This document shows, piece after piece, positions 1 to 6,782 of a stretch of DNA of 11,685 nt (position 1 is its first letter; the number at the start of each line of letters is the position of its first letter). The stretch lies in contig JAMDCL010000161.1 of the NCBI GenBank assembly GCA_023489065.1, forward strand, positions 1 through 11,685, in the 5' to 3' direction. The stretch comes from Deltaproteobacteria bacterium (lineage in GTDB: Bacteria > JAMCPX01). A program made the position numbers and the translations under genes. A model generated the notes under the pieces. It was not told the DNA's origin. It saw only the letters and a list, made by a program, of their open reading frames with translations, and did not search any database.

Positions 1-1736
1 GTTCCGACGACCTGCATGAACATATTTACAAGATCCAGCGCGGGATCTTTGGCTTTATGTATCTTGGTACCGAGATAAGACTGACACACCTTGTGCCCTC
101 CCGCAATGGCGAGCGTCGACAGCCATATATCTATGCCGAACCGTGCTATATCCGTAGCCCATACGGGCTGTTCGAGATACAGCTTAAACAGGTTTTGAGA
201 TATGCAGAAATCCCCTCCTATCGGTTGACGCAGGGATTTACCGTACAATGCAGTTGTAAGAGGATAAACGATCATGTTCGTTATCGTGCCGTCATACTTA
301 TACCTCGAATAATAGGGCGCGACAAAATCGTATTGATTATAAATAACCGGACCAAGCAGATTTTCCAGCCACTCCGGGGAAATGCTGCGAAGGTCAGCGT
401 CAACAAGCACGCATGCCTTTGCTTTAAACTCCACCGCTTTCTCCAGTATGAGTTTTACGGCACTGCCTTTGCCGGGAATGCCTGTATACGGGATAGAGAG
501 TTTATGGACGGTAAACAGGGGATGAGTCATGTAGACGATATTCGGGCTTCTTTGCTTGAATGTTTTTACAATATCCGGTGTCCCGTCATCGGACCCGCCG
601 TCGGAATTGATGATGATGCAACGGCTCGACGGGAAATATTTTTCAACCCCGATAGTTACTGCCTCAAGTACATGCGAAATGGTATCCGCATTGTTGAAAC
701 TTGGAATACCTATCATGATGTCAAAATCGCCCTGCTCCGCCGAAACCTTGGCGCGGGGTAAAGATTGAGATTCCGCAACAGGCTTCAATGATGCAACGGG
801 AGCGCGTTCGTGTTCCTCCAGCACCAATTTATCAATCTTACTGACGCCGGATGACAGCAGTGATTGAAAATATTCCATGTTCAGTGTCTCGTGGAGTTCT
901 ACCTTATTATCTTCCTGAAGCCTTTTCATGAAGGTTTGCAATATGCCGAAAGACATTTTGCTCAGATCGGTCAATCTCTGGTTCCTGTGTATTCGCATTT
1001 CCAGATCGACCTGGGCCATTGCATCTATCCCGATAAGTTTCAACAAGGATATAAGCATACCGGTTTCCACCCCATATCCCGTGGGGAAGGGGATTTGCCC
1101 GAACACATGCTTGAATCCGGCGTACTCGCCTGCAAGGGGTTGTATAAATCCGGCGAGCTCCGGGTAAAAAGCATTGAAAAGCGGCCGGGCAAGCAGCTCT
1201 GTAACCCTGCCGCCGCCAACAGGTTTCAGGTCGTTTCCGGACAGAATGGGACGAACATAAAACCCTTTGGTAAACAGAATGTGCTCGTTTCTCAGGAGCG
1301 GACCTATCAGGCCATAGACAAATCTCGGATCCATGTTTCGTATATCGGCATCTATCCAGACGATGATATCGCCCTCGAGCACGTACAGGCTTTTGAACAG
1401 TGCCTCGCCTTTGCCGCTATAGGTGCCGAGCGAGGGCATGATATCCTTATGCAGGTAAACCTTTGCACCGAGCGTTTGTGCAATCTCCCGTGTTTTGTCG
1501 CTTGAAGCGCTGTCGATCACGACGATCTCATCGAGCAGCCGGATATCATCGTAGAGTGCGGTTTTTAATGTCGTTATGATATTTCCTATGGTTGTCTCTT
1601 CATTCAGTGTCGGCAGGCAAAGGCTGATCTTCAGCCCCCTCTTTTGTTTCAACAGTAAAAGAGACTGGAGATTTGAGAAATCCTGGCTGTGAAACGTATG
1701 TGTTTCAAACCATTGGGTTACCTGATATTTCGACAT
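1..1736 (-). CDS. Two-domain glycosyltransferase: GpgS (GT81) fused to a GT78/GT2-like domain; partial, C-terminus off the left edge
   Basis: I translated this frame by hand: 578 codons are open from the ATG at 1736 to the window edge, with no stop. Residues about 1-300 match glucosyl-3-phosphoglycerate synthase, which transfers glucose from a nucleotide sugar to 3-phosphoglycerate, the first step to glucosylglycerate. Signatures seen are PTLNEE (42-47), the metal-binding DAD (129-131), GGGRVTELLARP (174-185), PELAGFIQPLAGEYAG (192-207), GYGVETG (220-226) and RIHRNQ (248-253, candidate metal-ligand His250). After a linker (about 300-337), residues 338-578 form a second GT-A domain: IGIPSFNNADT, INSDGGSDDGTPD (376-388), GKG (422-424), DAD (446-448), QPIGGDF (504-510) and GIDIW (534-538). 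It resembles mannosylglycerate synthase (GT78). Usual GpgS proteins have about 300-330 residues, so this is a fusion. An in-frame TAG sits two codons upstream, which fixes the earliest start. No Shine-Dalgarno is present. mnmG ends 64 nt upstream. The acceptor of the second domain is unknown. Confidence 0.9.
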   Translation of the reverse strand, partial: MSKYQVTQWFETHTFHSQDFSNLQSLLLLKQKRGLKISLCLPTLNEETTIGNIITTLKTALYDDIRLLDEIVVIDSASSDKTREIAQTLGAKVYLHKDIMPSLGTYSGKGEALFKSLYVLEGDIIVWIDADIRNMDPRFVYGLIGPLLRNEHILFTKGFYVRPILSGNDLKPVGGGRVTELLARPLFNAFYPELAGFIQPLAGEYAGFKHVFGQIPFPTGYGVETGMLISLLKLIGIDAMAQVDLEMRIHRNQRLTDLSKMSFGILQTFMKRLQEDNKVELHETLNMEYFQSLLSSGVSKIDKLVLEEHERAPVASLKPVAESQSLPRAKVSAEQGDFDIMIGIPSFNNADTISHVLEAVTIGVEKYFPSSRCIIINSDGGSDDGTPDIVKTFKQRSPNIVYMTHPLFTVHKLSIPYTGIPGKGSAVKLILEKAVEFKAKACVLVDADLRSISPEWLENLLGPVIYNQYDFVAPYYSRYKYDGTITNMIVYPLTTALYGKSLRQPIGGDFCISQNLFKLYLEQPVWATDIARFGIDIWLSTLAIAGGHKVCQSYLGTKIHKAKDPALDLVNMFMQVVG

Positions 1737-1743
1737 ATCCTAT

Positions 1744-1773
1744 AGTATATAAGCATAGAATAAATTTTGTCTA
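1744..1773 (-). promoter_or_regulatory. Candidate sigma70 promoter for the glycosyltransferase, giving a nearly leaderless mRNA
   Basis: Read on the minus strand, TAGACA (1768-1773, 5 of 6 to TTGACA) and TATACT (1744-1749, 5 of 6 to TATAAT) are separated by 18 bp. The -10 hexamer ends only 7 nt before the ATG at 1736, so transcription would begin at or next to the start codon. This fits the absence of a Shine-Dalgarno there. The 9-bp word CTATAGTAT occurs twice on the plus strand (1740-1748 and 1771-1779), 31 bp apart, about three helical turns, and overlaps both hexamers. That could be an operator or chance in AT-rich DNA. Confidence 0.45.
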
Positions 1774-1800
1774 TAGTATCAGCAAGAGTCAGGTGAAGGG

Positions 1801-3693
1801 TTATTCTTCCGGAGGCTGCTGTGTTCTGAATCTTTTTATATACACATCGAGTATTGCTATTGCCGCAGGTGTAATACCCGATATCCGCGATGCCTGCCCA
1901 AGGGTAATTGGTTTGAACTTGTTGAGCTTTTCTTTTATTTCCGTGGATAAACCCGGGATGCCGCTGAAGGTGAATGCGGCCGGTATTCTGGTATGCTCAA
2001 GCTTAGAAAGCCTGCTTATAAACTCCAGTTCCCTTTTGATATAACCGTCGTATTTTACTTCTACCTCGAGAGCATCTTTAAGAGCATTGTTTATAGGTAA
2101 AAGCCATGGTTCAATTGATTCCAGGTGCTTTATCGTTATATTGGGCCTTTTAAGAAGTTGATAGAGTGTGGTTGTGTCAGAGATCTCTGTGTAACCAGCT
2201 TGAATTAAAATACTTTTTACCGTTTCACCCTTTATCTTTTTGGACTGGAGTTTACCCAGCATATCATTGTACTGCTCGCGCCTTTGAACAAAAAGACGAT
2301 AGTCCTTTTCACCGAGGAGCCCTGTCGACCTGCCGATATCACTGAGGCGCATATCGGCGTTGTCCTCTCTTAAAATAAGTCTGTGCTCGGCCCTTGATGT
2401 AAACATTCTGTAAGGCTCCTGAGTCCCTTTTGTTACAAGGTCATCTATAAGCACGCCGATGTAGGCCTGTTGCCGGGTTATAATAAGCTGCTCTTTATGC
2501 TGAATCTGCAATGCCGCATTGATGCCTGCAACGATCCCCTGTGCCGCAGCCTCTTCATACCCGGAAGTACCGTTTATCTGTCCTGCATGATAAAGGCCGT
2601 GAACGGGCTTTGTTTCCAGTGTCGGGTAGAGCTGGGTCGGATCGACAAAGTCGTACTCTATGGCATAGCCGGGTCTCATGATTTCGACCTTTTCGAGTCC
2701 CTTTATTGCCCTGAGCATTTTTAATTGTATATCGTAGGGCAAGCTTGTCGCAAGTCCATTGGGGTATACCTCTTTTGTCTGATAACCCTCGGGCTCCAGA
2801 AATATCTGGTGCCTCTGTTTGTCCTTGAATTTAACTACTTTATCTTCGATAGACGGGCAATACCGGGCACCTGTCCCTTTGATGATCCCGGAATAGAGCG
2901 GGGACCTGTCAAGGCCGGAAAGGATAAAGTTGTGCGCCTGCTCATTCGTGTACGTCATGTAGCATGCAACAAGGGGGTTTGTGATCTTTTCTGTGGAAAA
3001 AGAAAAGGGAATAGGTGGAATATCGCTGTGCTGGGGTTCCAGCACGGAAAAATCGATGGTTTTTGCGTCAAGCCGGGGAGTGGTCCCTGTTTTGAGCCTG
3101 CCTATGGTAAACCCAAGACTTGTCAGGCTGTCGGATAAGCCTATCGAAGGCGGCTCCCCTGCCCTGCCTGCCGGGAAATGCGTGAGACCTATGTGGATAA
3201 GTCCGTTGAGGAACGTGCCGGGAGTAAGAATTACCGTTTTACCATAAAAGTTAAGACCGAGGGATGTTTCCACCCCTTGAACGGTTTTATTCCGGGCAAT
3301 GATGCCGGTAACCGTCGCCTGTTTCAGATCAATACCATCCTGTTGTTCTATGACCTTTTTCATAAAGGTCCGGTACATGACCCTGTCGCACTGTGCGCGG
3401 TTGCCACGGACAGCAGGACCTTTGTTGGTATTCAGCCGCCTGAAATGGATGCCTGCATAATCCGTTGTTTTTGCCATCTGACCGCCGAGCGCATCGATCT
3501 CTTTGACCAGCTGCCCTTTGGCGAGACCTCCTATGGCAGGGTTACACGACATATAGCCTACGGTGTCCAGGTTGCCGGTCAGCAGTAAAACCTTACACCC
3601 CATGCGTGCGCCCGCAAGCGCAGCCTCTATACCGGCATGCCCGGCGCCTACAACAATAATATCATAAACAGTATCGTAGTTGATTGTTTTCAT
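1801..3693 (-). CDS. mnmG: MnmG (GidA), FAD-dependent tRNA uridine-5-carboxymethylaminomethyl modification enzyme
   Basis: MnmG works with the GTPase MnmE to install the carboxymethylaminomethyl (or aminomethyl) group at C5 of wobble uridine 34 in certain tRNAs, using FAD, NADH and methylene-tetrahydrofolate in the cytoplasm. The protein has 630 residues, the normal full length (E. coli 629). Visible motifs are the FAD dinucleotide-binding GAGHAG (16-21), SCNPAIGG (49-56), NTNKGPAVR (88-96), GTFLNG (159-164), the conserved-cysteine segment RYCPSIEDK (277-285) and the C-terminal [11 protein letters not shown] that contacts tRNA/MnmE. The ATG at 3693 is 15 codons before GAGHAG, as expected. It has no convincing Shine-Dalgarno because a parS-like palindrome occupies that position. 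The gene is followed by the glycosyltransferase and not by rsmG/parA/parB, the common arrangement near many bacterial origins. Confidence 0.98.
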   Translation of the reverse strand: MKTINYDTVYDIIVVGAGHAGIEAALAGARMGCKVLLLTGNLDTVGYMSCNPAIGGLAKGQLVKEIDALGGQMAKTTDYAGIHFRRLNTNKGPAVRGNRAQCDRVMYRTFMKKVIEQQDGIDLKQATVTGIIARNKTVQGVETSLGLNFYGKTVILTPGTFLNGLIHIGLTHFPAGRAGEPPSIGLSDSLTSLGFTIGRLKTGTTPRLDAKTIDFSVLEPQHSDIPPIPFSFSTEKITNPLVACYMTYTNEQAHNFILSGLDRSPLYSGIIKGTGARYCPSIEDKVVKFKDKQRHQIFLEPEGYQTKEVYPNGLATSLPYDIQLKMLRAIKGLEKVEIMRPGYAIEYDFVDPTQLYPTLETKPVHGLYHAGQINGTSGYEEAAAQGIVAGINAALQIQHKEQLIITRQQAYIGVLIDDLVTKGTQEPYRMFTSRAEHRLILREDNADMRLSDIGRSTGLLGEKDYRLFVQRREQYNDMLGKLQSKKIKGETVKSILIQAGYTEISDTTTLYQLLKRPNITIKHLESIEPWLLPINNALKDALEVEVKYDGYIKRELEFISRLSKLEHTRIPAAFTFSGIPGLSTEIKEKLNKFKPITLGQASRISGITPAAIAILDVYIKRFRTQQPPEE

Positions 3694-3695
3694 AG

Positions 3696-3711
3696 TGTTT
3701 CACATGAAACA
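3696..3711. promoter_or_regulatory. parS-like ParB-binding site in front of mnmG
   Basis: The 16-mer TGTTTCACATGAAACA matches the conserved bacterial parS palindrome TGTTTCACGTGAAACA at 15 of 16 positions; only the central G is A. It lies two bases upstream of the mnmG ATG, in the mnmG 5' leader and where a ribosome-binding site would be expected. ParB binds such sites and loads the chromosome-segregation complex, and they cluster around oriC, often near mnmG/gidA. The site identity rests on the motif; ParB binding here is inference. Confidence 0.8.
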
Positions 3712-3739
3712 TTTTACGGTCTCAAGCTTATAAAAAACA

Positions 3740-3767
3740 AGTATAGCACAGAATAGTCAGGAATCAA
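3740..3767 (-). promoter_or_regulatory. Candidate extended -10 promoter for mnmG
   Basis: On the minus strand TTGATT (3762-3767) and TATACT (3740-3745) are 16 bp apart. TATACT is preceded by TGC, giving an extended -10 (TGnTATACT). The predicted start near 3733 gives a leader of about 40 nt containing the whole parS-like site. The -35 overlaps the 15-bp palindrome TCAACAG-G-CTGTTGA (3764-3778) at the edge of the neighbouring repeat element, so the element boundary may supply part of the promoter. Confidence 0.45.
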
Positions 3768-3940
3768 CAGGCTGTTGAAAAACTCGAATCACTGTCATTG
3801 CAAACGCGTGCACACAGCAAAGATGGGTCGAGCAATTCCGGTTTTTATATGTCAATAAGTTACAGATTGCTTCGTCGTCCCGCCTCCGGCGGGACTCCTT
3901 GCAATGAAATGACATGCAGAGGCATTTTCAACAGCTTGTC
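3764..3940. repeat. MITE-like palindromic intergenic element 1
   Basis: The two ends are imperfect inverted repeats. The left side reads GGCTGTTGAAAAACTC then TGTCATTGCAA (about 3771-3803). The right side, on the opposite strand, reads AAGCTGTTGAAAATGCC then TGTCATTTCATTGCAA (about 3900-3936). Near the right end is a strong hairpin, GTCCCGCC-TCC-GGCGGGAC (3877-3895). The GTCATTGC and AGATTGCTTCGTCGTCCCGCC words are typical of small non-coding repeats dispersed in many deltaproteobacterial genomes. No open frame in it looks real. Exact boundaries are uncertain. Confidence 0.65.
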
Positions 3941-3974
3941 AACAGCGGCTGTCTTCCTTTCTTGCAGAGAACAC

Positions 3975-4206
3975 CGGGTTAACCCGAAAAATGCAATAAG
4001 AAAGTTTACTTATTCGCTCAATCCCGCGATCCACCTGATATCTAAACGTTTCTTTATAGAAACGAGATTTAAGTCCTCTGTATGTTTATATGCTATTACC
4101 CGGTATGGTTTCCTCATCGGATTTTCGAAGAATACCTTTATTTGACGCGGGATTATCGCTCATCACATAAACTTTCTTATTTTTCAAACGCATTTTTCGG
4201 GTTAAC
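3975..4206. repeat. Inverted-repeat element 2, about 230 bp, overlapping the stop codon of the PaaG-like gene
   Basis: Long imperfect inverted repeats face each other: arm 3975-4028 and arm 4146-4206. Both read, from the outside in, GTTAACCCGAAAAATGC, then AATAAGAAAGTTTA, then a GAGCG-like or CGCTC-like stretch, then ATCCCGCG, with an 11-nt insertion in the right arm between the first two blocks. The left outer end is a perfect 12-bp palindrome, CGGGTTAACCCG (3975-3986). The 117-nt centre holds a small hairpin CGTTTC-TTTATA-GAAACG (4047-4064). The right end supplies the TAA stop (4202-4204) of the adjacent gene. It could be a MITE or a long structured 3'-UTR; no coding potential is evident. 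Confidence 0.6.
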
Positions 4207-4984
4207 TGCCCTTGAATACCGGGGTGCGCTTTTCTACAAAGGCTGCGCTCGCCTCTTTGAAGTCCTCTGTGGATCCGCAGGCAGCTATGCCTTCCCGCTC
4301 GAGTTCGAGTATCCGTTCCAGCGGCCCCGGGTATGCGTGGTTCATGGTACGTTTCGTATATGCGAATGCAACAGTCGGCCCTCCGGCAAGAGCCTGAGCA
4401 AACGATATCGTCTGCTCCGCGAATGTGGAATCATCAAAAACCCTGTTGACCAGTCCGATCTCCAATGCCTGCTCTGCGGTGATGTCGGGGTTTAACATGA
4501 TGTATTCCATGGCCCTTTTCGGCCCGACATGGTGTGCGAGCATGGCCGTTGCACCGCCGTCAGGCGTAAGACCTATTTTGGTGTATGCAAGGTTGAACCG
4601 TGAAGAACGGGCGGCAGTGACGAGATCGCAGGCGAGTGCGAGGCTTACCCCGGCACCCGCAGCCGCACCGTTCATGCCTGCTATGACCGGTTTCCGCATC
4701 ATGAGTATGGTGTTGATGATCCCGTTCAAATAAACGGTGAGCTCCTTGAAAAACTTTCCCTTTGGCTCTGCACTGGCGAGCATCGCTTTTACATCCCCTC
4801 CGCTTGAGAATGCCCTTCCTGTCCCGGTAAGCAGGATGGCCCTTACCTCTTTATCGTATTCCGCATCGATAAGTGACTTTAATAAAGCATTGCCGAGTTC
4901 GGCGTTGATGGCGTTCATGGCATCCGGCCTGTTCATGGTAATAATACCGAGCGCGGCTTTTTTCTTGTATTCAACTATACCCAT
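4202..4984 (-). CDS. Enoyl-CoA hydratase/isomerase (crotonase) family protein, PaaG-like isomerase type
   Basis: Crotonase-fold enzymes act on acyl-CoA thioesters in the cytoplasm. The 260-residue length is standard. The oxyanion-hole segments are visible: AFSSGGD (58-64) and NGAAAGAGVSLALACD (105-120). The two catalytic glutamates of true enoyl-CoA hydratase (rat Glu144 and Glu164) are missing: by alignment from memory they fall on Ser114 and Tyr134. Instead the protein has KIGLTPDGG (136-144) with Asp142, the pattern of PaaG-type isomerases, which use that aspartate. A double-bond isomerase or ring-oxepin isomerase role is therefore likelier than hydration. The start has a strong ribosome site, GGGAGGAACT then ATG. 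The lipoprotein gene ends 83 nt upstream, co-directional. Confidence 0.9.
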   Translation of the reverse strand: MGIVEYKKKAALGIITMNRPDAMNAINAELGNALLKSLIDAEYDKEVRAILLTGTGRAFSSGGDVKAMLASAEPKGKFFKELTVYLNGIINTILMMRKPVIAGMNGAAAGAGVSLALACDLVTAARSSRFNLAYTKIGLTPDGGATAMLAHHVGPKRAMEYIMLNPDITAEQALEIGLVNRVFDDSTFAEQTISFAQALAGGPTVAFAYTKRTMNHAYPGPLERILELEREGIAACGSTEDFKEASAAFVEKRTPVFKGS

Positions 4985-5030
4985 AGTTCCTCCCTGTTTT
5001 CCTTTTAAACAATTCTTTCATTTCATGTTT

Positions 5031-5039
5031 CGGGTTCAC
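5031..5039 (-). repeat. Copy of a shared intergenic motif (GTNAACCCG followed by AAA)
   Basis: Read on the minus strand this is GTGAACCCG followed by AAACATG, about 30 nt after the lipoprotein stop. The same word (GTTAACCCGAAAAATGC) forms both ends of element 2, and a further copy (GTCAACCCGAAAAATAC) lies after the amidase stop. Otherwise the 83-nt gap 4985-5067 shows only the ribosome-binding site of the downstream gene. No rho-independent terminator is apparent. Confidence 0.35.
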
Positions 5040-5067
5040 TGTCCCGGGTACATGCAAAATTACTTGC

Positions 5068-6585
5068 CTACTGATGGATCCTCAGCAAGCCGCCGAAAAG
5101 ACCTATATAAATTTGTTGTTTGTTATCGAGGGAAAGCGGCGCGTAAATGCTGTTATACGGAATATTGCTGCCAATGGGTTTTCTCCATACAACGGCACCT
5201 GTTCCGAGATCGAGTGCCGTTACAAACCATTGCTGCGTTGTTGTCGTAAGCGGGTAGAAACTCGGTCCCTGCATCTCGTACACATAAACCGTGTTCGTGC
5301 CGCCCGCAATAAGAGGGACAGCATTCGGAGCAAAGACAGAGTAATTGACCCAAAGCTGTCTGACCGTTTCCTGGCCGGGTTGACCCGTGATTTCATAGGC
5401 GGCAACCCCGGGGCTGTAGTTGTTCTCTATGACAAACGTATTGCCGAAAGACGCGCAGATATTCTCTGTCTGTGCAGTTGTTTCGGTAAACGGAACAGGC
5501 TTATCGATGGGAAGAGCGCTGCCGTCCGTAGTTCGTAAGGCGACCAGCTTCAGAGGAAGTTCTCCATCAGCAAATACCATGTACTTGCCGTGATCCATGA
5601 GGGTCGGCGTTGTGCCGGAGCCATCCGGACTCAATCTGCCGCCATTCAACATAACATTAATTCTGCACTCCCAATCCGGGGTAGCATTGGGACAGGCTAT
5701 CTGCTGGATGGGCAAGCCCGTCTCATAGGGTACTTCCCAAACTATCTTCAATGCCTCTGCGCCGCACGAGCACGTTTGCTGAAGCATGAGCTTTACTGCA
5801 TGTTTGTCCGTTATGACATAGATACCGCCATCCGGAGAAACGGCAAAGCTATTGGTTATGTCCTCATTGGGGAAATCCTGCATAAAGAGGCTTATACTGC
5901 GGTCGCTGTTGATACGCATCACCCCGACCTTCGCACCGGTAATGGCCTGTGTAAAATACCCGCCCTGATGTACGGGTTGAAGGCCTTCGGTAACAAAGGC
6001 TATGTCCATCATGCCCGGGCTTGTGTACAGCGGATTCATGCTGACGATGGAATCCTGAGATGTAATCTGCGTGGGATAAAGCGCTGCAAGATTAATCGAC
6101 ATATCCGGGACTATGGAATTCCCGTTAAAGCATAACCTTAAGAAGGTTTGATTGTACGCATTCCACCAGCAGTCCTGGTAATCAACAAAAGAATACAGTC
6201 CGTTCAAGGGATCCGAGGCTGAAACATTGACGGTATAGGATGTAATAGTATTCAGCGTAACCGGATCCAGCTTGCTGAAGATATGTACCTGGTTCAAAAT
6301 CGCGACCTTCTCAAAAAGTACATTGCCTTTTGAGTCAAAAACAACAGGACCAGTCCCCTGGACCGTGGAGGTTATGAAATCAGCACGGGGCGGAATGCCT
6401 GCCTGGCTTCCGGGACCTGCGAACGGTGAGCTTGCGGTCTGCGAACTGGAGTGGTGAATAATAGGCCATGCACTGTTTGAAAGATAGGGGTTACCGCTCT
6501 GCGGCGATGACTTGTTTTCAGAACACCCCTGGACAACTACTATCAAAGACAGGATCGACAAAGCAATACGTAAAATTTTTATCAT
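5068..6585 (-). CDS. Secreted lipoprotein with beta-propeller-like (PQQ-type) repeats
   Basis: The start chosen is the ATG at 6585, giving 505 residues, because GAGGAGG lies 7 nt upstream; an ATG 30 nt earlier lacks such a site. The N-terminus MIKILRIALSILSLIVVV is a lipoprotein signal peptide ending in the lipobox VQGC, so Cys21 should be lipidated and the protein anchored in a periplasmic-facing or outer membrane. The mature part is rich in beta-strand/turn patterns: DSKGNVLF, VSPDGGIYVIT, LSPDGSGTTPTL and, near the end, LDLGTGAVVWRKPIG and LDNKQQIYIGLFGGLLRI. These resemble PQQ-binding/propeller blades. Seven cysteines in the mature chain, several close together (TCSC; ACPN...WEC), could form disulfides. 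It may bind a ligand or protein. No enzyme motif is recognised and the function is unknown. Confidence 0.85.
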   Translation of the reverse strand: MIKILRIALSILSLIVVVQGCSENKSSPQSGNPYLSNSAWPIIHHSSSQTASSPFAGPGSQAGIPPRADFITSTVQGTGPVVFDSKGNVLFEKVAILNQVHIFSKLDPVTLNTITSYTVNVSASDPLNGLYSFVDYQDCWWNAYNQTFLRLCFNGNSIVPDMSINLAALYPTQITSQDSIVSMNPLYTSPGMMDIAFVTEGLQPVHQGGYFTQAITGAKVGVMRINSDRSISLFMQDFPNEDITNSFAVSPDGGIYVITDKHAVKLMLQQTCSCGAEALKIVWEVPYETGLPIQQIACPNATPDWECRINVMLNGGRLSPDGSGTTPTLMDHGKYMVFADGELPLKLVALRTTDGSALPIDKPVPFTETTAQTENICASFGNTFVIENNYSPGVAAYEITGQPGQETVRQLWVNYSVFAPNAVPLIAGGTNTVYVYEMQGPSFYPLTTTTQQWFVTALDLGTGAVVWRKPIGSNIPYNSIYAPLSLDNKQQIYIGLFGGLLRIHQ

Positions 6586-6592
6586 CGATATG

Positions 6593-6599
6593 CCTCCTC
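6593..6599 (-). promoter_or_regulatory. Ribosome-binding site that decides the lipoprotein start
   Basis: GAGGAGG on the minus strand lies 7 nt before the ATG at 6585. It makes codon 11 of the longest open frame the true start and places the signal peptide at the extreme N-terminus. Confidence 0.85.
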
Positions 6600-6651
6600 G
6601 ATCAAGGTATGCCATGCATATCCGGGAAGATCAAGAAATCCGGGGAAGGCG

Positions 6652-6680
6652 ATCGTACGAGTTATCGTCGTATTGGTCAA
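6652..6680 (-). promoter_or_regulatory. Weak candidate promoter for the lipoprotein gene
   Basis: On the minus strand TTGACC (6675-6680, 5 of 6) and TACGAT (6652-6657, 4 of 6) are 17 bp apart. The predicted leader is about 60 nt. The -35 lies within TTGGTCAA (6673-6680), the inverted partner of TTGACCAA (6745-6752). The 197-bp gap between the amidase stop and this gene contains nothing else that looks coding. Confidence 0.3.
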
Positions 6681-6740
6681 CGCCGGGTTAATACAAAAAA
6701 TTCACGGAGGAGGGGTCCTTATTTTTAAAATCGTATTTTT

Positions 6741-6749
6741 CGGGTTGAC
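6741..6749 (-). repeat. Copy of the shared intergenic motif after the amidase gene
   Basis: On the minus strand this reads GTCAACCCG followed by AAAAATAC, 34 nt after the amidase stop. It is nearly identical to the ends of element 2 (GTTAACCCGAAAAATGC). Just upstream is CCCGCG, a word also present in the arms of element 2. Confidence 0.4.
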
Positions 6750-6782
6750 CAAAAAATGTACGCGGGATGTTGGATCGCTCGT

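Noticed and set aside
57..1505. Plus-strand open frames over the first 1.5 kb
   Set aside because: They are antisense to the continuous minus-strand glycosyltransferase frame, match no family, and lack ribosome sites.
1690..1707. TGAAAC-N6-GTTTCA inverted repeat, superficially like a second parS
   Set aside because: The 6-bp spacer breaks the parS geometry (core is CACGTG) and it lies in coding sequence of the glycosyltransferase N-terminus.
3192..3200. TGTGGATAA, a perfect DnaA-box word, inside mnmG
   Set aside because: It is a single copy, and it encodes a conserved stretch of MnmG (LIHIG), so codon constraint explains it. No cluster of DnaA boxes is present to support an origin.
3877..3895. 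GC-rich hairpin as a rho-independent terminator
   Set aside because: No T-run follows on either strand (CTCC on one side, GACGAAG on the other). It is better explained as the core of the palindromic repeat.
3798..4145. Plus-strand open frame through the two repeat elements
   Set aside because: Its sequence is entirely repeat-derived, with no ribosome site or family resemblance.
5074..6135. Plus-strand open frames antisense to the lipoprotein
   Set aside because: The minus-strand frame has a signal peptide, lipobox and ribosome site; the plus frames have none and no recognisable domain.
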